Positions 1 through 10,203 of a stretch of DNA of 34,524 nt are shown in pieces. The stretch's first letter is position 1. Each line of letters opens with the position of its first letter. Source of the DNA: an uncultured Clostridia bacterium (GTDB taxonomy: Bacteria; Bacillota; Clostridia; TANB77; CAG-508); the NCBI GenBank assembly GCA_947628425.1, contig CANQZV010000008.1, positions 1-34,524 on the forward strand. The letters are read 5' to 3'. Made by a program: the position numbers and the translations under genes. The notes beneath the pieces were generated by a model. That model was given only the letters and a program-made list of their open reading frames with translations, was not told the origin of the DNA and did no database searches.

Positions 1-1
1 A

Positions 2-766
2 TTTACAACAGATATAGCTAATGGAGGATGGGATGAAGATTTAGCAGGAATATGGGTAGCAAAATATGAAATGAGTGAAGAAAATGCATCTGTAGTAAGT
101 AAACCAGGGGTGCAAAGTTGGTGTTATATAACTATAGGAAATGCATATAGCATTTCTCTAAATTATGCAACAGATAAAGAAAGCCATCTAATGAAGAATA
201 GTGAATGGGGAGCAGTAGCATATTTAACACATAGTCAATACGGAAGAAATGGACACGAAATAGCAGTAAATGAAAGCTATAATTTTAGTTGGACAGGAGG
301 AGGTCCAGAAGAAGCATATAAAGAAAATACAGATCAAAGTAGTACAGGAAATGTGTATGGAATATACGATTTATCTAGAGGAGCAGGAGAATATGTAGCA
401 AGCTATATAACGAATAACCATGATAACTTATCAAAGTATGGAAGTTCATTTGCAACGTTAACAGAAAGTACAAAATATGCAACAGTTTACACATATGATG
501 AAGAAAATGATGATAATAGTACGAATTATGAAAAATATAAAGAAAGTAAAGAAACAAGATATGGAGATGCAATTTTAGAAACATCAGCAAATGGTACTGG
601 TACAAATAGCTGGAACCGAGACGGCTCGTATTATCCGAACTCAAATTCTCCGTTTTTCATGCGTGGTTCTGCGTATTATGGATCGGATTCTGGCATATTC
701 AATTTCTGCGGTCAAACAGGTGATGATTATGTCGAGGTTTCGTTCCGTACGGTTCTTGCGTTCTAG
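2..766 (+). CDS. C-terminal part of a surface/secreted protein with an FGE-sulfatase/C-type-lectin-like domain; candidate DGR variable protein (5' truncated by window edge)
   Basis: Frame is open from nt 2 (FTTDIANGGWDEDLAGIWVAKYEMSEE...) to TAG at 766; motifs GIWVAKYE, YGIYDLSRGAGEYVASY and terminal FFMRGSAYYGSDSGIFNF...SFRTVLAF. Confidence 0.75.
   Translation, partial: FTTDIANGGWDEDLAGIWVAKYEMSEENASVVSKPGVQSWCYITIGNAYSISLNYATDKESHLMKNSEWGAVAYLTHSQYGRNGHEIAVNESYNFSWTGGGPEEAYKENTDQSSTGNVYGIYDLSRGAGEYVASYITNNHDNLSKYGSSFATLTESTKYATVYTYDEENDDNSTNYEKYKESKETRYGDAILETSANGTGTNSWNRDGSYYPNSNSPFFMRGSAYYGSDSGIFNFCGQTGDDYVEVSFRTVLAF
608..766 (+). other. candidate DGR variable region (VR)
   Basis: Abrupt change to GC-richer, locally rare codons (CGA GGC TCG CCG GCG TCG TGC GTC) in the last ~50 codons, with clustered Y/S/G/D/N codons and a terminal invariant-looking GTTTCGTTCCGTACGGTTCTTGCGTTCTAG. 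Confidence 0.55.
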
Positions 767-848
767 TGCTTTAAAAATGAAATTTAAATTGATTTATGTA
801 AAAAATTGGAATTAGGGACTGTTCTCTTTTCCATTTTTCAAAAAAAAT

Positions 849-912
849 GTGGTAAATACTTTTTTAATGTTTAAGTGTAATAGCTTAAACAAAAAATATT
901 TGCCACTTTTTC
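849..912 (+). terminator. long hairpin, Rho-independent terminator-like
   Basis: gtggtaaata(849-858)...gtttaag...cttaaac...tatttgccac(897-906) followed by a T-rich tract. Confidence 0.6.
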
Positions 913-1081
913 TTTTATAAAAAATTATATACTAATAAAAATTATAGTAAAATTTTAGATATTATATAAATAGATATATTTACTATAAATAAAGCGAATA
1001 TTATTGTTTTTAAAATAAAAATTTGATATACTTACAAAAGAAAATAATTAAGAAATTTTTTATAAAAGGATTAACCTAAAT

Positions 1082-3320
1082 ATGATAGCAGAAATTATTA
1101 TTAATAGTAATGTAAAAAATTTAAATAAAACTTTTGATTACAATGTACCAAACTCAATTGCACGGTATTATTTCTGTTGGTGATAGAGTTTTAGTTCCAT
1201 TTGGCAATAAAAAATCTTTAGAAGAAGGATTTGTTATTGAATTAAAGGAAAAATCTAATTATAAAGTAAAAGATATTATTAGTATTCAAGAAGGAATAAA
1301 ATTAACTAAAGAAAATATTGAATTAGCAAAATTAATGGCTAGAAGATATTTTTGTAATATTTCAGATTGTATAAAATTAATGTTACCTCCAGGAACATCA
1401 ACCAAATTAATGGAAAATAGAGTTAAAGAGAAAAGTGCAAATTTTGTTTACTTAATAAAAGATATTGAAGATATTCAAGAAGATATAGATAATAATGTTA
1501 TAAAATCAGAAAAACAAAAAAGAGTATTAAATTTTTTAATGCAAAATGATGATATTCAAACAGTTGATTTAGAAATATTAACAGACACAACAAGTGTAAT
1601 TTTGAAAACTTTAGAAAAAAAAGGATATATAGAAATAATATCAAAACAAGTAGTTAGAAATCCTTTTATAAATAAAAAAATACATAAAAGTGATAATCTT
1701 ATATTAAATGAAGAACAACAACTAGCATTTGACAATATTAATAAATCAATAAACGAAAATTATTTTAAAGAGTTTTTAATTTATGGAGTGACTGGTTCAG
1801 GAAAAACGGAAATATATTTGCAGTTAATAGAACAAGTATTAAAAAAGAATAAATCGGCAATTGTTTTAGTACCAGAAATTTCACTTACTCCGCAGATGGT
1901 AGATAGATTTATATCAAGATTTGGAGAAAAAGAGATAGCTATTCTTCATAGTAAATTATCAATTGGAGAAAGATATGACCAATGGAACAAAATAAAAAAG
2001 AATGAATGTAGAATTATAATTGGAGCAAGGTCTGCTATATTTGCACCTGTTAATGAATTAGGATTAATAATTATAGATGAAGAACATGATAGTTCATATA
2101 AATCTGAAACAAATCCAAGATATAATGCAAAAGAATTAGCAAAATATATTGCAAAAAAGAATAATATTCCACTTGTTTTAGGAAGTGCTACTCCAGATAT
2201 GGTAACTTACTTTCAAACACAAAATAAAAATATTGAATTATTGCAATTAACTAAAAGAGCAAATAAATCTACTCTTCCAAAAGTTGAAATAGTAGATTTA
2301 AAACAAGAACTTGCTAATGGTAATAGAAGCATTCTAAGTGTAAAACTATATAATGCAATAGAAGAAAACTTAAAAAATAGAAAGCAAACAATTTTATTTT
2401 TAAATAGAAGAGGATATTCTACATTTGTTATGTGTAGAGATTGTGGGTATACTATTAAATGTAAAAATTGCAATATTACTATGACATATCATTCAAAAGG
2501 AAATAAACTAAAATGCCATTATTGCGGTTATGAACAAAAAAATGTAACAGTTTGCCCAGAATGTAAAAGTAATAATATAAAATATTTTGGAACAGGAACG
2601 CAAAAATTAGAACAGGAAATTAATAAATTATTTCCGCAAGCATCTACAATTAGAATGGATGTAGATACAGTAACTAAAAAAAATTCACATGAACAAATTT
2701 TGCAAGATTTCAAAAATAAAAATATAGATATTCTTATTGGAACGCAAATGGTAGTTAAAGGACACCACTTTCCTAATGTAACATTAGTAGGAGTAATTGC
2801 TGCAGATAGTAGTATTTTTTCAGATGATTACAGAGCAAATGAAAGAACATTTCAAATATTAACTCAAGTGGCAGGAAGAGCGGGAAGAGAAAAAGATTCT
2901 GGTAAAGTAATTATTCAAACTTATAACCCAGATAATTTTGCAATTGAATGTAGCCAAAAGCAAAATTACGATATTTTTTATAATACAGAAATAGAATTAA
3001 GAAAACAATTGAAATATCCACCATTTTGCGATATAATTAGTATTGTATTAACTGGAGAGGATGAAGAAAAAATAAAAACTACTTCTAATAAATTATATAA
3101 AAGAATAGCTTCATTCATAAAAAACAATAATTTAAATATTTTAATTTACAAACCTTTACCATGTCCTATAGATAAAATAAAAAATAAATACAGATGGAGA
3201 ATTATTTTAAAATGTAAGTTAAATAACAAAGTGATTAATTTAATTTCTACATCACTTGAAAATTTAGATGATAAAAAAACCAGAATTATTGTAGATACAA
3301 ATCCAGCTAATTTAGTTTAA
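1082..3320 (+). CDS. priA: primosomal protein N' (PriA helicase), read through one +1 frameshift at CGG 1163-1165
   Basis: MIAEIIINSNVKNLNKTFDYNVPNSIA-[CGGT=G]-IISVGDRVLVPFGNKK...; GVTGSGKTEIYLQ, DEEHDSSYK, zinc-binding CxxC motifs. Length minus 1 nt is divisible by 3 (745 aa). Confidence 0.93.
1163..1165 (+). other. in-frame CGG with inferred +1 frameshift (priA)
   Basis: GCA CGG TAT reads into an early stop; GCA-c-GGT ATT ATT TCT continues as conserved PriA. Confidence 0.85.
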
Positions 3321-3367
3321 AATTATTATAATGGAAATAATTAATGAAAAAAGGAGGGAGTAAGTAT

Positions 3368-3859
3368 ATGGCAATTAGAAATATTAGACAAGAAGGGGAC
3401 GAAATATTAAGTAAAAAGTCAAAAGATGTTGAAGTAATTGATGATAAAGTAAAGGAATTAATTGAAGATATGGTAGAAACAATGCATAAATATGATGGTG
3501 TTGGACTAGCAGCAGTGCAAGTTGGAATTTTAAAAAAAATTATTGTAATAGATATTTATGATGAAAATACACCAATTGTAAAATTAATTAATCCTAAAAT
3601 AATTAAGCAAAAAGGAGAAAGAGAAATAGAAGAAGGATGTTTAAGTTTTCCAAATAAATTTGCAAAAGTAAAAAGACCGGTAGAGGTTGTTGTGGAAGGA
3701 TTAAACGAAAATGGTGAAAAAGTTAAAATAAAGGCAACAGAATTATTAGCACAAGCATTATGTCATGAAATAGACCACTTAAATGGAATTACATTTGTAG
3801 AAATAATGGAGCCAAATACATTACAATATGTTGATCCTAATGAAAATAATAATAAATAA
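3368..3859 (+). CDS. def: peptide deformylase
   Basis: GVGLAAVQVGI, EGCLSFP and HEIDHLNG motifs; SD aaggaggg upstream of ATG 3368, so the track start at 3344 is probably too early. Confidence 0.93.
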   Translation: MAIRNIRQEGDEILSKKSKDVEVIDDKVKELIEDMVETMHKYDGVGLAAVQVGILKKIIVIDIYDENTPIVKLINPKIIKQKGEREIEEGCLSFPNKFAKVKRPVEVVVEGLNENGEKVKIKATELLAQALCHEIDHLNGITFVEIMEPNTLQYVDPNENNNK

Positions 3860-3911
3860 ATTAGAAATATTATAAAACATTATTATTATAAAGTTAATTG
3901 AGGAGGCATTT

Positions 3912-4868
3912 ATGTTAAATATTTTATTCATGGGAACTCCAGATTTTGCAAAAGAATCTTTAAAAGCAATTTATAATTCTAATTATAATATTGTTGGAGT
4001 TGTAACAAATCCAGATAAACCTAAAGGCAGAGGAATGAAACTAATTCCTTCACCAGTGAAAGAATTTGCAATACAAAAAGATATACCAGTATATCAACCA
4101 TTAAAAGTAAAAAATAATGAAGAGTTTATTAATGAAATAAAAAAAATAAATCCAGATGTAATTTGTGTAGTGGCTTATGGAAAAATTCTCCCAAAGGAAA
4201 TATTAGAAATTCCAAAATTAGGTTGTATTAATGTACATGGTTCATTACTTCCAAAGTATAGAGGAGCAGCTCCTATTCAGTGGGCTGTTATTAATGGCGA
4301 AAAACAAACAGGAATTACAACAATGTATATGGATGTGGGTATGGATACAGGAGATATGATTTTAAAAGAAGTAGTAGATATAGGAGAAAATGAAACAACA
4401 GGTGAATTATGGGAAAGATTATCTATAATAGGAGGTAAAATTTTAGTAAATACATTAAAATTAATAGAAAGTGGAAATGCACCAAGAGAAAAACAACCAG
4501 ATGATTTTACTTTAGCACCAATGTTAAATAAGGAAATTGGATTAATAGATTGGAATAATAAAACAGCATTAGAAATAAAAAATTTAGTTAGAGGATTAAA
4601 CCCAATTATGGGGGCATATACCATAATTAATGAAAAGAAAATAAAATTATGGAAAGTAAATATAGTAAATAATAATGAATTTTTAAATAATTATATAAAA
4701 AATGATATAGTGTTAGATAATACAAAGAATGGAGACATATTACTTGCAAATGATAAACAGGGATTATTTATAAAAGCAAAAGATGCTATTATAGAAGCAG
4801 TAGAAATACAAGCAGACGGTTCAAAGAAGATGAGTGCAAAAGATTATTTAAGAGGAAATAAATTATAA
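3912..4868 (+). CDS. fmt: methionyl-tRNA formyltransferase
   Basis: FMGTPDFA, NVHGSLLPKYRGAAPIQWAVINGE; adjacent to def; SD gaggagg. Confidence 0.95.
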   Translation: MLNILFMGTPDFAKESLKAIYNSNYNIVGVVTNPDKPKGRGMKLIPSPVKEFAIQKDIPVYQPLKVKNNEEFINEIKKINPDVICVVAYGKILPKEILEIPKLGCINVHGSLLPKYRGAAPIQWAVINGEKQTGITTMYMDVGMDTGDMILKEVVDIGENETTGELWERLSIIGGKILVNTLKLIESGNAPREKQPDDFTLAPMLNKEIGLIDWNNKTALEIKNLVRGLNPIMGAYTIINEKKIKLWKVNIVNNNEFLNNYIKNDIVLDNTKNGDILLANDKQGLFIKAKDAIIEAVEIQADGSKKMSAKDYLRGNKL

Positions 4869-4876
4869 TTTTGTGA

Positions 4877-4913
4877 TTAGAAGATAGTAATATTTATATA
4901 TCTTCTAATTTTT
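4877..4913 (+). terminator. Rho-independent terminator after fmt
   Basis: ttagaagata...tatcttctaa perfect stem followed by tttt. Confidence 0.75.
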
Positions 4914-4944
4914 ATCAAATTAAAATTTATTTAAACAAAAAATA

Positions 4945-4973
4945 TTGCATATTCGAATAAATAATGATAATAT
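4945..4973 (+). promoter_or_regulatory. putative sigma-A promoter for the pyr operon
   Basis: TTGCAT - 17 nt - TAATAT upstream of pyrC. Confidence 0.5.
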
Positions 4974-5002
4974 ATTTTAGAAAATAAAGGAGGTATATTT
5001 AT

Positions 5003-6274
5003 ATGTCAATATTATTAAAAAATGGAACAGTTATTGATTATAAAAATTCAATTTTTGAACAATATGATGTTCTTATAGAAAATAGTACAATAAAGAAATT
5101 ATCAAAAAATATTGAAGAAAAAGCTGATACAACAATTAATTGTGCAGGACTTTATATTATGCCTGGTATGGTAGATTTACATTGTCATTTAAGAGAACCA
5201 GGATTTGAATATAAAGAAACAATTGAAACTGGAAGTAAAAGTGCTGTTGCTGGAGGTTTTACTACTATTTGTCCTATGCCAAATACAAAACCTACTCCTG
5301 ACAGTGCTATTATTTTGCAAGAAATTATAGAAAAAGCAAAAAAAGTAGGTGCATGTCATATTTTACCATATTCTTCTGTTACAAAAGGTGAAAAGGGAGA
5401 AGAACTTGTTAATTTTGAAGAAATGAAAAATGCAGGTGCAATTGCTTTTTCAGATGATGGTATACCGGTTACAAACAGTAAAATTATGAGACAAGCAATA
5501 ATAAAAGCAGATGAACTTGGAACATTTGTAGCTTCTCATTGTGAAGAAAAATCAGTAGCAGCAGGAGCAATTAATAGTGGAAAAGTAGCAGAAAAATTAG
5601 GAGTAGAAGGTGTATTACCAGAAGCAGAAGAAATTATGGCTGCTAGAGAAATTGTTATCTCAGAAACAAATAATGTAAGAGCACATATATGCCATATTAG
5701 CACAAAAACTACCAAAAATATGGTAAGAGATGCTAAAAAAAGAGGAGTAAAAATTACATGTGAAACATGTCCTCATTATTTTACATTTACAGTAGATGAA
5801 GTTTTAAATAGTGGAACAAGAGCAAAAATGAATCCTCCTTTAAGAGAAGAAAAAGATAGACTAGCAATTATAGAAGGACTAAAAGAGGGTACAATTGATT
5901 GTATTATTACAGACCATGCACCACATAGTGAGGAAGAGAAAGAAAAAGAGCTTTCAAAAGCTCCTAATGGTATTATTGGTTTTGAAACAGCCTTATCTGC
6001 AGAAATTATGAATTTAGTAGATACAGGAGATATTAGTTATTTAGATTTAGTAAAACTAACTTCATATAATCCAGCTCAACTTTTAAAAATTGACAAAGGT
6101 GTTATTGAAAAAGGAAAAACTGCTGATATTACAATTTTTAATCCTAACGAAGAATATGTTTATACCAAAGATAAAATTGTATCAAAAGCAAAAAACAGTC
6201 CATTTATAGGTAGAAAATTAAAAGGAAAAGTAAAGTATACATTAGTAGATGGTAAGATTGTTTATAAAGATTAA
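5003..6274 (+). CDS. pyrC: dihydroorotase
   Basis: DLHCHLREPGFEYKETIETGSKSAVAGGFTT, ITDHAPHS; SD aaaggaggt. Confidence 0.95.
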   Translation: MSILLKNGTVIDYKNSIFEQYDVLIENSTIKKLSKNIEEKADTTINCAGLYIMPGMVDLHCHLREPGFEYKETIETGSKSAVAGGFTTICPMPNTKPTPDSAIILQEIIEKAKKVGACHILPYSSVTKGEKGEELVNFEEMKNAGAIAFSDDGIPVTNSKIMRQAIIKADELGTFVASHCEEKSVAAGAINSGKVAEKLGVEGVLPEAEEIMAAREIVISETNNVRAHICHISTKTTKNMVRDAKKRGVKITCETCPHYFTFTVDEVLNSGTRAKMNPPLREEKDRLAIIEGLKEGTIDCIITDHAPHSEEEKEKELSKAPNGIIGFETALSAEIMNLVDTGDISYLDLVKLTSYNPAQLLKIDKGVIEKGKTADITIFNPNEEYVYTKDKIVSKAKNSPFIGRKLKGKVKYTLVDGKIVYKD

Positions 6275-6315
6275 TAAATTATTATAATATTATACTCATT
6301 GAAAGGAAAATAAAT

Positions 6316-7242
6316 ATGAATGCAATTGATAAATTAATTAATAAAATAAAAGAAACAAACAACCCAACTGTAATGGGATTAGATCCAAGATATGATATGA
6401 TACCGGAAATAGTAAGAAAAAAATATACAAATAATTTAGAGGGAATCTCAAAAGCAATATTAGAATATAACAAAGAATTAATAGATAATACTTATGATAT
6501 TGTTCCAGCTATAAAACCACAACTTGCATTTTATGAAATGTTTGGAATAGAAGGTATGAAAACATTTAAAGAAACTTGTAAATATGCAAAAGAAAAAGGA
6601 ATGATAGTAATAGCAGATGCTAAAAGAGGAGATATTGGTTCTACTGCAAAAGGATATTCTAATGCTTATCTAGGAAAAACACAAATTGGTGAAGAAAAAA
6701 TAAGTGTATTTAACCATATAGATTTTTTAACAGTTAATCCATATTTAGGAGTAGATAGTATAAGTCCTTTTGTAGAAGATTGTATAAAATATGAAAAAGG
6801 AATTTTTGTACTAGTAAAAACTTCTAATCCATCTTCTGGAGAATTACAAGACTTAAAGCTAGAAAATGGAGAAACAGTTTATGAACATGTTGCAAACTTA
6901 GTAGAAAAATGGGGAAAAGAGTTAATAGGAGAATATGGTTATAGCAGTGTTGCTGCAGTAGTAGGAGCAACATATCCAGAACAATTAAAAGAAATAAGAA
7001 AAATAGCACCTCATACCTATTTTTTAATTCCTGGATATGGAGCACAGGGAGGAAAAGCAGAAGATATAGCACTAGGATTTGATAACAATGGATTAGGTGG
7101 AATTGTAAATGCTTCTAGAAGTTTAATGTGTGCGTATAAATCTGACCTATGGAAGAATAAATTTAAGGAAGAAGAATATGCAAAAGCAACAAGAGCAGAA
7201 GCAATTCGTATGAGAGATGAATTAAATAATGTAATTAAATAA
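6316..7242 (+). CDS. pyrF: orotidine 5'-phosphate decarboxylase
   Basis: MGLDPRYD, IADAKRGDIGSTAKGYSNAYLG, VGATYPEQL, IPGYGAQGG. Confidence 0.94.
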   Translation: MNAIDKLINKIKETNNPTVMGLDPRYDMIPEIVRKKYTNNLEGISKAILEYNKELIDNTYDIVPAIKPQLAFYEMFGIEGMKTFKETCKYAKEKGMIVIADAKRGDIGSTAKGYSNAYLGKTQIGEEKISVFNHIDFLTVNPYLGVDSISPFVEDCIKYEKGIFVLVKTSNPSSGELQDLKLENGETVYEHVANLVEKWGKELIGEYGYSSVAAVVGATYPEQLKEIRKIAPHTYFLIPGYGAQGGKAEDIALGFDNNGLGGIVNASRSLMCAYKSDLWKNKFKEEEYAKATRAEAIRMRDELNNVIK

Positions 7243-7270
7243 TTTTATTATTAAATTAAGGAGGAAAAAC

Positions 7271-8062
7271 ATGCCAAAGCAAATTTTTGCAGAATTAGTA
7301 AAAAAGGAAAAATTATTAGAAGGGTTATATAAATTTTCTATTAGTGCCGAAGAAATAATAGATATAGCTAAACCAGGAAATTTTATAGAAATAAGAATAA
7401 ATGAGAATTTAGATCCATTTTTAAGAAGACCAATTAGTATTTTTAATTTAGACAAAAAGAATGGAATACTTGAATTTATATTTCAAGTAAAAGGTAAAGG
7501 TACAGAACTTCTTGCTAAGAAAAAAGAAAGAGACAAAATTGATATAATAGGACCATTAGGAAATGGAGTTTTTGATTTTAATAATTACAATAATTTAGCT
7601 GTTATTGGTGGAGGAATAGGAATATTTCCATTGTATGAATTATCAAAACAAGCAAAGCAAGCAGGCAAAGAAGTACATACGTATTTAGGTTTTAGAAATA
7701 AAGAATTAGTAACATTAGAAAAAGAATTTTATAATGTTTCAAACACATTAACAATTACCACAGATGATGGAAGTTATAAAAATAGTGGTTTTGCAATTAA
7801 TTATTTGGAAAATGATTTAAAAGATAAAAAAATTGATTGTATCTATGCATGTGGACCACTTCCAATGTTAAGAGCAGTTAAAAAACTTGCAGAAGAAAAA
7901 AATATACCATGTCAGATATCATTAGAAGAAAAAATGGGATGTGGAATGGGTGTATGTTTAGGATGTGCTGTACAAACAGAATCATCATCTGATGCTAATC
8001 CTCAATATTTACATGTATGTAAAGCAGGACCAGTTTTTGACTCAAAATTAGTAAAAATATAA
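7271..8062 (+). CDS. pyrK: dihydroorotate dehydrogenase B electron transfer subunit
   Basis: FLRRPISI, IGGGIGIFPLYEL, CGPLPMLRAV, EEKMGCGMGVCLGCAV; operon context. Confidence 0.93.
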   Translation: MPKQIFAELVKKEKLLEGLYKFSISAEEIIDIAKPGNFIEIRINENLDPFLRRPISIFNLDKKNGILEFIFQVKGKGTELLAKKKERDKIDIIGPLGNGVFDFNNYNNLAVIGGGIGIFPLYELSKQAKQAGKEVHTYLGFRNKELVTLEKEFYNVSNTLTITTDDGSYKNSGFAINYLENDLKDKKIDCIYACGPLPMLRAVKKLAEEKNIPCQISLEEKMGCGMGVCLGCAVQTESSSDANPQYLHVCKAGPVFDSKLVKI

Positions 8063-8138
8063 ATCAAGATAACTTTAACATAAAAATTAAAAAAATGAAC
8101 TCATTAAAGAATTATTAATAAAGTGGAAGGAGATTATC

Positions 8139-9047
8139 ATGAATACAAAAATTAATTTTGCAGGAATAGAAATGAAAAACCCAGTAACAGTGGCATCTGG
8201 AACATTTGGGTATGGAAGAGAATATAGTGAATTTTTTGACTTAAGCAAACTAGGAGCAATTATTACAAAAGGTACTTCTTTAAAACCAAGATCAGGTAAC
8301 AAACCATCAAGAGTGTATGAAACAGCAAGTGGAATGTTAAATAGTATAGGATTACAAAATCCAGGAGTAGAATATTTTACGCAATTTGATTTACCATTTT
8401 TAAAAAAATTTGATACAAAAATAATTGTAAATGCATGTGGAAGTTCAATTGATGAATATGTAGAACTTTGTAAAATATTAAATACTATTGATATAGACGG
8501 AGTAGAACTAAATTTATCTTGTCCTAATGTTAAAGCAGGATGTTTAGCTTTTGGAACTACCTATGATGGCGTAAAAGAAGTAACGTCTGCTGTAAGAAAA
8601 GTTTTAGATAAACCATTAATAGTAAAATTAACTCCTAATGTAACAGACATAACACAAACAGCAAAAGGTGCAGAAGATGCTGGAGCAGATGCGGTTTCTT
8701 TAATTAATACACTGCTTGCAATGAAAATTGATGTAAATACTAGAAAACCTGTATTAGCAAATAATACAGGAGGACTTTCTGGACCAGCTATCAAGCCAGT
8801 AGCAGTAAGAATGGTTTATCAAGTAGCAAATGCTGTTAACATTCCTATTATGGGATTAGGAGGAATAGTAAATGGAGAAGATGCAATTGAGTTTATGCTT
8901 GCGGGAGCAACAGCAGTATCAATAGGTTGTGGTAATTTTATAGATCCATACACAAGTGTGAAGACAATAGACGGTATAGAAAATTATATGAAAAATCATA
9001 ATATAGAAAATATAAATGATATTATAGGAAAGGTAGAAATGAATTAA
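8139..9047 (+). CDS. pyrD: dihydroorotate dehydrogenase B catalytic subunit
   Basis: NPVTVASGTFGYG, GVELNLSCPNVK, VKLTPNVTDI, GLGGIVNGEDAIEFMLAGA. Confidence 0.95.
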   Translation: MNTKINFAGIEMKNPVTVASGTFGYGREYSEFFDLSKLGAIITKGTSLKPRSGNKPSRVYETASGMLNSIGLQNPGVEYFTQFDLPFLKKFDTKIIVNACGSSIDEYVELCKILNTIDIDGVELNLSCPNVKAGCLAFGTTYDGVKEVTSAVRKVLDKPLIVKLTPNVTDITQTAKGAEDAGADAVSLINTLLAMKIDVNTRKPVLANNTGGLSGPAIKPVAVRMVYQVANAVNIPIMGLGGIVNGEDAIEFMLAGATAVSIGCGNFIDPYTSVKTIDGIENYMKNHNIENINDIIGKVEMN

Positions 9048-9052
9048 AATAA

Positions 9053-9081
9053 TTGACAAATAATAAAATTTAAGTTATAAT
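9053..9081 (+). promoter_or_regulatory. consensus sigma-A promoter
   Basis: TTGACA (9053-9058), 17-nt spacer, TATAAT (9076-9081). Confidence 0.8.
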
Positions 9082-9094
9082 AATAAGTAACTTT

Positions 9095-9122
9095 GAGGGA
9101 TACGGAAGGCACCGTGTCCTTA
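9095..9122 (+). promoter_or_regulatory. 5'-leader hairpin upstream of the S1-domain gene
   Basis: ggatacgg-aaggca-ccgtgtcc directly after the promoter, not followed by a T-tract. Confidence 0.45.
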
Positions 9123-9143
9123 TATAATGTTTAAGGTGGTAAA

Positions 9144-10067
9144 ATGGAAGAAAAAAGTTTTAAAGAGTTATATAATGAAACTTTAAGTAATAAGAAATTT
9201 GATAAAACAATAACAGGTAAAGTTATTTCTATATCTTCTAAAGGAGAAATTTTTGTAGACTTTGGTTATAAAGCAGATGGAATTATACCACTTTCTGAAT
9301 ACTCAGATAATGAAAATAAAAATCCTAAAGAAGAATTTAAAGAAGGTGATACAATTTCAGCTGATGTTGTCAAATGGAATGATGGATATGGAAATGTATT
9401 ATTATCTTACAAGCGCTTAAAAAATAGAGAAGAATACAAATTACAAAAAGAAAGAAAAATTCAAGAAGCTGAAAAACGAAAACAAGAAAAAGAGCAATTT
9501 ACTAAAAATAAAGCAAGTTTTTGGGATAATATAAAAGTTGGAAATACATATTTAGGAACAATTTCTAAAATTGAAAATTATGGATTATTTATTGATTTGC
9601 AATTTGCAAGAGGTTTGTTACACATTTCTGAAATTACTTGGGACAAAGAAACTAAATTATCAGAAAAATTTTCGATTAATGAACAAATAGAGGTAACTGT
9701 AAAATCATTTGACAAAGATGCTCAAAAAATAGAATTTTCATATCCATTAAAAGGTGAAAATCCCTGGTATGAAATTGTAAGTAAGTATAACATTAATGAC
9801 ATTGTTACATGTAAAGTCGTTAAATTTGCACCTTTTGGAGCATTTGTTCAAATAGAGCCAGGTTTTGAGGGGTTAGTTCATAATTCTGAAATAACAAGTT
9901 TAAAAAGAGTAACAAAACCAGATGAAGAACTTAAAATTGGACAAATTGTAAATGCAAAAATAATTAATATAGATAAAGAAAAATGCAAAATAGGATTATC
10001 TATTAAAGAGCTAGAAGGAACTTCTAGTGAATATGGCTATGAAGAATATATAAATTCTAAAATATAA
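9144..10067 (+). CDS. S1 RNA-binding domain protein (three S1-like repeats)
   Basis: GKVISISSKGEIFVDFGYKADGIIPLSE; GTISKIENYGLFIDLQFARGLLHISEI; CKVVKFAPFGAFVQIEPGFEGLVHNSEI. Confidence 0.9.
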   Translation: MEEKSFKELYNETLSNKKFDKTITGKVISISSKGEIFVDFGYKADGIIPLSEYSDNENKNPKEEFKEGDTISADVVKWNDGYGNVLLSYKRLKNREEYKLQKERKIQEAEKRKQEKEQFTKNKASFWDNIKVGNTYLGTISKIENYGLFIDLQFARGLLHISEITWDKETKLSEKFSINEQIEVTVKSFDKDAQKIEFSYPLKGENPWYEIVSKYNINDIVTCKVVKFAPFGAFVQIEPGFEGLVHNSEITSLKRVTKPDEELKIGQIVNAKIINIDKEKCKIGLSIKELEGTSSEYGYEEYINSKI

Positions 10068-10203
10068 TTGTCATTTAATATTACTTATATTTTAATTTTA
10101 ATTATACAATTAGTAAGCTTTATAAAATTAAATTTTGTTTTATAATTAAATAACAATTCAATTTTAAAATAAGAAAAAATGTTATTAAACGGGGAGATTA
10201 AAA

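Noticed and set aside
591-815. Alternative-frame 74-aa ORF over the candidate VR
   Set aside because: Overlaps the clearly coding C-type-lectin-like frame; no SD and no recognisable product.
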